Source: an uncultured Caulobacteraceae bacterium (GTDB lineage Bacteria > Pseudomonadota > Alphaproteobacteria > Caulobacterales > Caulobacteraceae). Taken from it: a DNA stretch of 6,570 nucleotides. The first letter of the stretch is position 1, and every line of letters begins with the position of its first letter. Both the position numbers and the translations under genes were made by a program. Positions 5,623 to 6,570 of this stretch are shown piece after piece. The stretch covers positions 1 through 6,570 of the forward strand of contig CAMLRH010000146.1 of the NCBI GenBank assembly GCA_946482375.1, given 5' to 3'. Under the pieces are notes generated by a model, which was not told the DNA's origin, ran no database searches, and saw nothing but the letters and a program-made list of their open reading frames with translations.

Positions 5623-6174
5623 GGGCTTGAGGGTCTCGCCGCCGGCGGGGCGGTTGCACGGGCAGAGCTCATCGGTCTGCAGGGCGTCGAGGACCCGAAG
5701 GGTATCGGCCGGCGCGCGGCCGACGTTGAGGTTCGTCACATAGACGTGCTGGACGACGTTGTGCGGGTCGACCACGAAGGTGGCGCGCAGGGCTACGCCT
5801 TCCTCCTCGTCGAGCACGCCCAGAGCGCGGGCGAACTTGCCGCTGTTGTCCGCGAAGTTCCAGATCGGCAGTTCAGCCAGATCGGGGTGCTCACGGCGCC
5901 AGCCGAGCTTGGAGTGCTCGTTGTCGGTCGAGCCGCCGAGGACGACGGTGTCGCGCTCTTCGAACTGCGAGTTCAGGCGGGCGAATTCGGCGATCTCGGT
6001 CGGGCAGACGAAGGTGAAGTCCTTCGGATAGAAGAAGATGACCTTCCACTTACCGGGGAAGCTGTCCTGGGTGATCGTGTCGAAGGCGCTCTCGCCGTTC
6101 TCCTCGTGGCGCATGAACTTGGGCTTCACACCCACAATCTTGAAGTCCGGCAGCTTCTCGCCAACACCCAGCAT
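5614..6174 (-). CDS. ahpC: Peroxiredoxin AhpC (alkyl hydroperoxide reductase), three-cysteine type
   Basis: AhpC reduces hydrogen peroxide, organic hydroperoxides and peroxynitrite in the cytoplasm. The product has 186 residues. The peroxidatic site is FYPKDFTFVCPTE with Cys57, and an Arg downstream (ALRATFVVDP) fits the family's catalytic Arg. The C-terminus ends DELCPCNRPAGG, with Cys171 and Cys173. This three-cysteine layout matches mycobacterial AhpC (Cys61, 174, 176), which is recycled by AhpD rather than AhpF; ahpD is the next gene. The frame is open up to 6195 and there are two adjacent ATGs. The one at 6172-6174 is preferred because GGAGAG (complement of 6180-6185) is then five bases upstream rather than two, and MLGVGEKLPDF fits the family start. 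It is divergent from the oxyR-like gene, which probably regulates it in response to peroxide. Confidence 0.96.
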   Translation of the reverse strand: MLGVGEKLPDFKIVGVKPKFMRHEENGESAFDTITQDSFPGKWKVIFFYPKDFTFVCPTEIAEFARLNSQFEERDTVVLGGSTDNEHSKLGWRREHPDLAELPIWNFADNSGKFARALGVLDEEEGVALRATFVVDPHNVVQHVYVTNLNVGRAPADTLRVLDALQTDELCPCNRPAGGETLKPAA

Positions 6175-6193
6175 CATTGCTCTCCATAAAGTC

Positions 6194-6224
6194 AAAAAAA
6201 CGGTTCCGCCGTGTGTCCCGGCGG
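6194..6224 (-). promoter_or_regulatory. Hairpin plus T7 run in the ahpC 5' leader
   Basis: On the minus strand CCGCCG (6224-6219) pairs with CGGCGG (6211-6206) around a seven-base loop. Five bases (AACCG) then seven T (6200-6194) follow. This looks like an intrinsic terminator but sits upstream of ahpC, ending about 20 bases before its start codon. It could be an attenuator in the ahpC leader or a 5'-stabilising stem. The five-base gap between stem and T-run weakens the terminator reading. Confidence 0.45.
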
Positions 6225-6236
6225 TCAGGAACTGTG

Positions 6237-6265
6237 AGATAGGCTGCGGCGATCCAGAAATCCAA
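6237..6265 (-). promoter_or_regulatory. ahpC: Possible ahpC promoter
   Basis: On the minus strand TTGGAT (complement of 6260-6265) and CTATCT (complement of 6237-6242) are spaced by exactly 17 bases. Both match sigma-70-type boxes only partly. Transcription would start near 6230, just before the leader hairpin. The AT-rich block around 6260-6305 contrasts with the rest of the window. Other pairings are possible. Confidence 0.3.
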
Positions 6266-6275
6266 TCAATTGTTT

Positions 6276-6304
6276 TTGGGTTTTGGATAGATTATGTCTA
6301 TATA
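6276..6304 (+). promoter_or_regulatory. oxyR: Possible oxyR promoter giving a leaderless mRNA
   Basis: TTGGGT at 6276-6281 and TATATA at 6299-6304 are 17 bases apart; TATAAC at 6301-6306 is an alternative -10. Either would start transcription at or next to the GTG at 6311. The -10 box overlaps the OxyR-type operator at 6287-6301, the arrangement expected for autorepression. Confidence 0.35.
6287..6301. promoter_or_regulatory. OxyR/LysR-type operator, ATAG-N7-CTAT
   Basis: ATAGATTATGTCTAT matches the OxyR half-operator ATAG-N7-CTAT exactly and also the general LysR box T-N11-A; its arms ATAGA/TCTAT are a perfect 5-bp palindrome. A full OxyR tetramer site needs a second such element seven bases away. 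Neither flank shows a clear one: the left side (GGGTTTTGG) and the right side (ATAACCG) are poor matches. It lies between divergent ahpC and the LysR-family gene, ten bases before the latter's GTG. Confidence 0.7.
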
Positions 6305-6310
6305 ACCGGT

Positions 6311-6570
6311 GTGCTACCGACGCTCCGCCAGCTCCAGTATCTGAAGCTCCTCGCCCAGCACGGCTCGTTCAGCCGGGCGGCCGAGGCGGCGCATGTGACC
6401 CAGCCCACGCTGTCGGCCGGCATTCAGGAGCTTGAGAAGATTCTCGGCGCCCCACTCGTCGACCGCGCCCGCTCCGGCCTCATCCTGACCGCGGCGGGCG
6501 AGGAGGCGGTCAAGCGCGCCGACCGCATCCTCACCCAGGCCGACGACCTGGTGCAGGCCGCCCGCGCCGC
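6311..6570 (+). CDS. oxyR: LysR-family peroxide regulator OxyR, N-terminal 86 residues, cut by window edge
   Basis: The visible part is the winged helix-turn-helix of a LysR-type regulator. LRQLQYLKLLAQHGSFSRAA (residues 5-24) leads into the helix-turn-helix AAEAAHVTQPTLSAGIQELE (about 23-42). LGAPLVDRARSGLILTAAGE (about 45-64) and a linker helix follow. The ligand-sensing domain with the peroxide-reactive cysteines is outside the window, so OxyR is inferred from the divergent ahpC-ahpD genes, the ATAG-N7-CTAT operator and the PTLRQLQYL opening recalled from OxyR proteins. Another LysR-type regulator cannot be excluded. The frame starts at a GTG at 6311 with no ribosome-binding site: the upstream bases TATATAACCGGT resemble a -10 box, so the mRNA may be leaderless. 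A complete gene would encode about 300 residues. Confidence 0.85.
   Translation, partial: MLPTLRQLQYLKLLAQHGSFSRAAEAAHVTQPTLSAGIQELEKILGAPLVDRARSGLILTAAGEEAVKRADRILTQADDLVQAARA

Noticed and set aside
5746..6189. Plus-strand open frame of 147 codons opposite ahpC
   Set aside because: It is the complement of the conserved peroxiredoxin sequence with no motif of its own.

Overview
The window is GC-rich, densely coded DNA with the character of an alphaproteobacterial chromosome. The TRxDG form of the Ffh guanine-specificity loop, the AhpC/AhpD/OxyR arrangement and the overall protein style suggest Caulobacterales (a Brevundimonas- or Phenylobacterium-like organism). That placement is inference from sequence style, not from a database match. 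No tRNA, rRNA, CRISPR array, insertion sequence or phage gene was seen, and no gene-free stretch exceeds 300 bases.

Layout. The left edge (1-780, minus strand) is the N-terminal 260 residues of the signal recognition particle GTPase Ffh, cut by the window edge. A 197-base divergent spacer containing a strong hairpin separates it from a plus-strand run of seven genes. The first five (978-3559) encode small secreted, mostly helical proteins that I cannot assign to a named family. Then come glutamate racemase murI (3598-4449) and a secreted SRPBCC/START-like protein (4464-4982). The last plus-strand gene converges on ahpD with overlapping stop codons. Minus-strand ahpD (4979-5506) and ahpC (5614-6174) form a peroxide-detoxification pair. 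ahpC is divergent from a LysR-family regulator, very probably oxyR (6311 onward, cut by the right edge), across an AT-rich regulatory spacer.

Most noteworthy. Four consecutive secreted proteins (1478-1963, 2038-2535, 2532-3068, 3065-3559) are paralogs. All carry W-x3-E-x2-R-Q-x3-P, followed by an aromatic residue (Y/F) exactly 50 residues after the Trp with no gap in any of the four. The outer two and inner two form two sub-pairs, and the last three genes are joined by ATGA and GTGA stop/start overlaps. A fifth secreted protein (978-1409) may be a diverged member. This looks like a locally duplicated, co-translated set of envelope proteins of unknown function and is the best candidate for an undescribed system here.

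The right end reads as a peroxide-response module. AhpC is of the three-cysteine type, with a C-terminal Cys-Pro-Cys; AhpD carries the CxxC and His that recycle such an AhpC in mycobacteria; and OxyR would sense peroxide. A perfect ATAG-N7-CTAT half-operator (6287-6301) lies in the divergent promoter region. The ahpC leader and the ahpC-ahpD spacer contain three stem-loops that could set the expression of the two genes separately.
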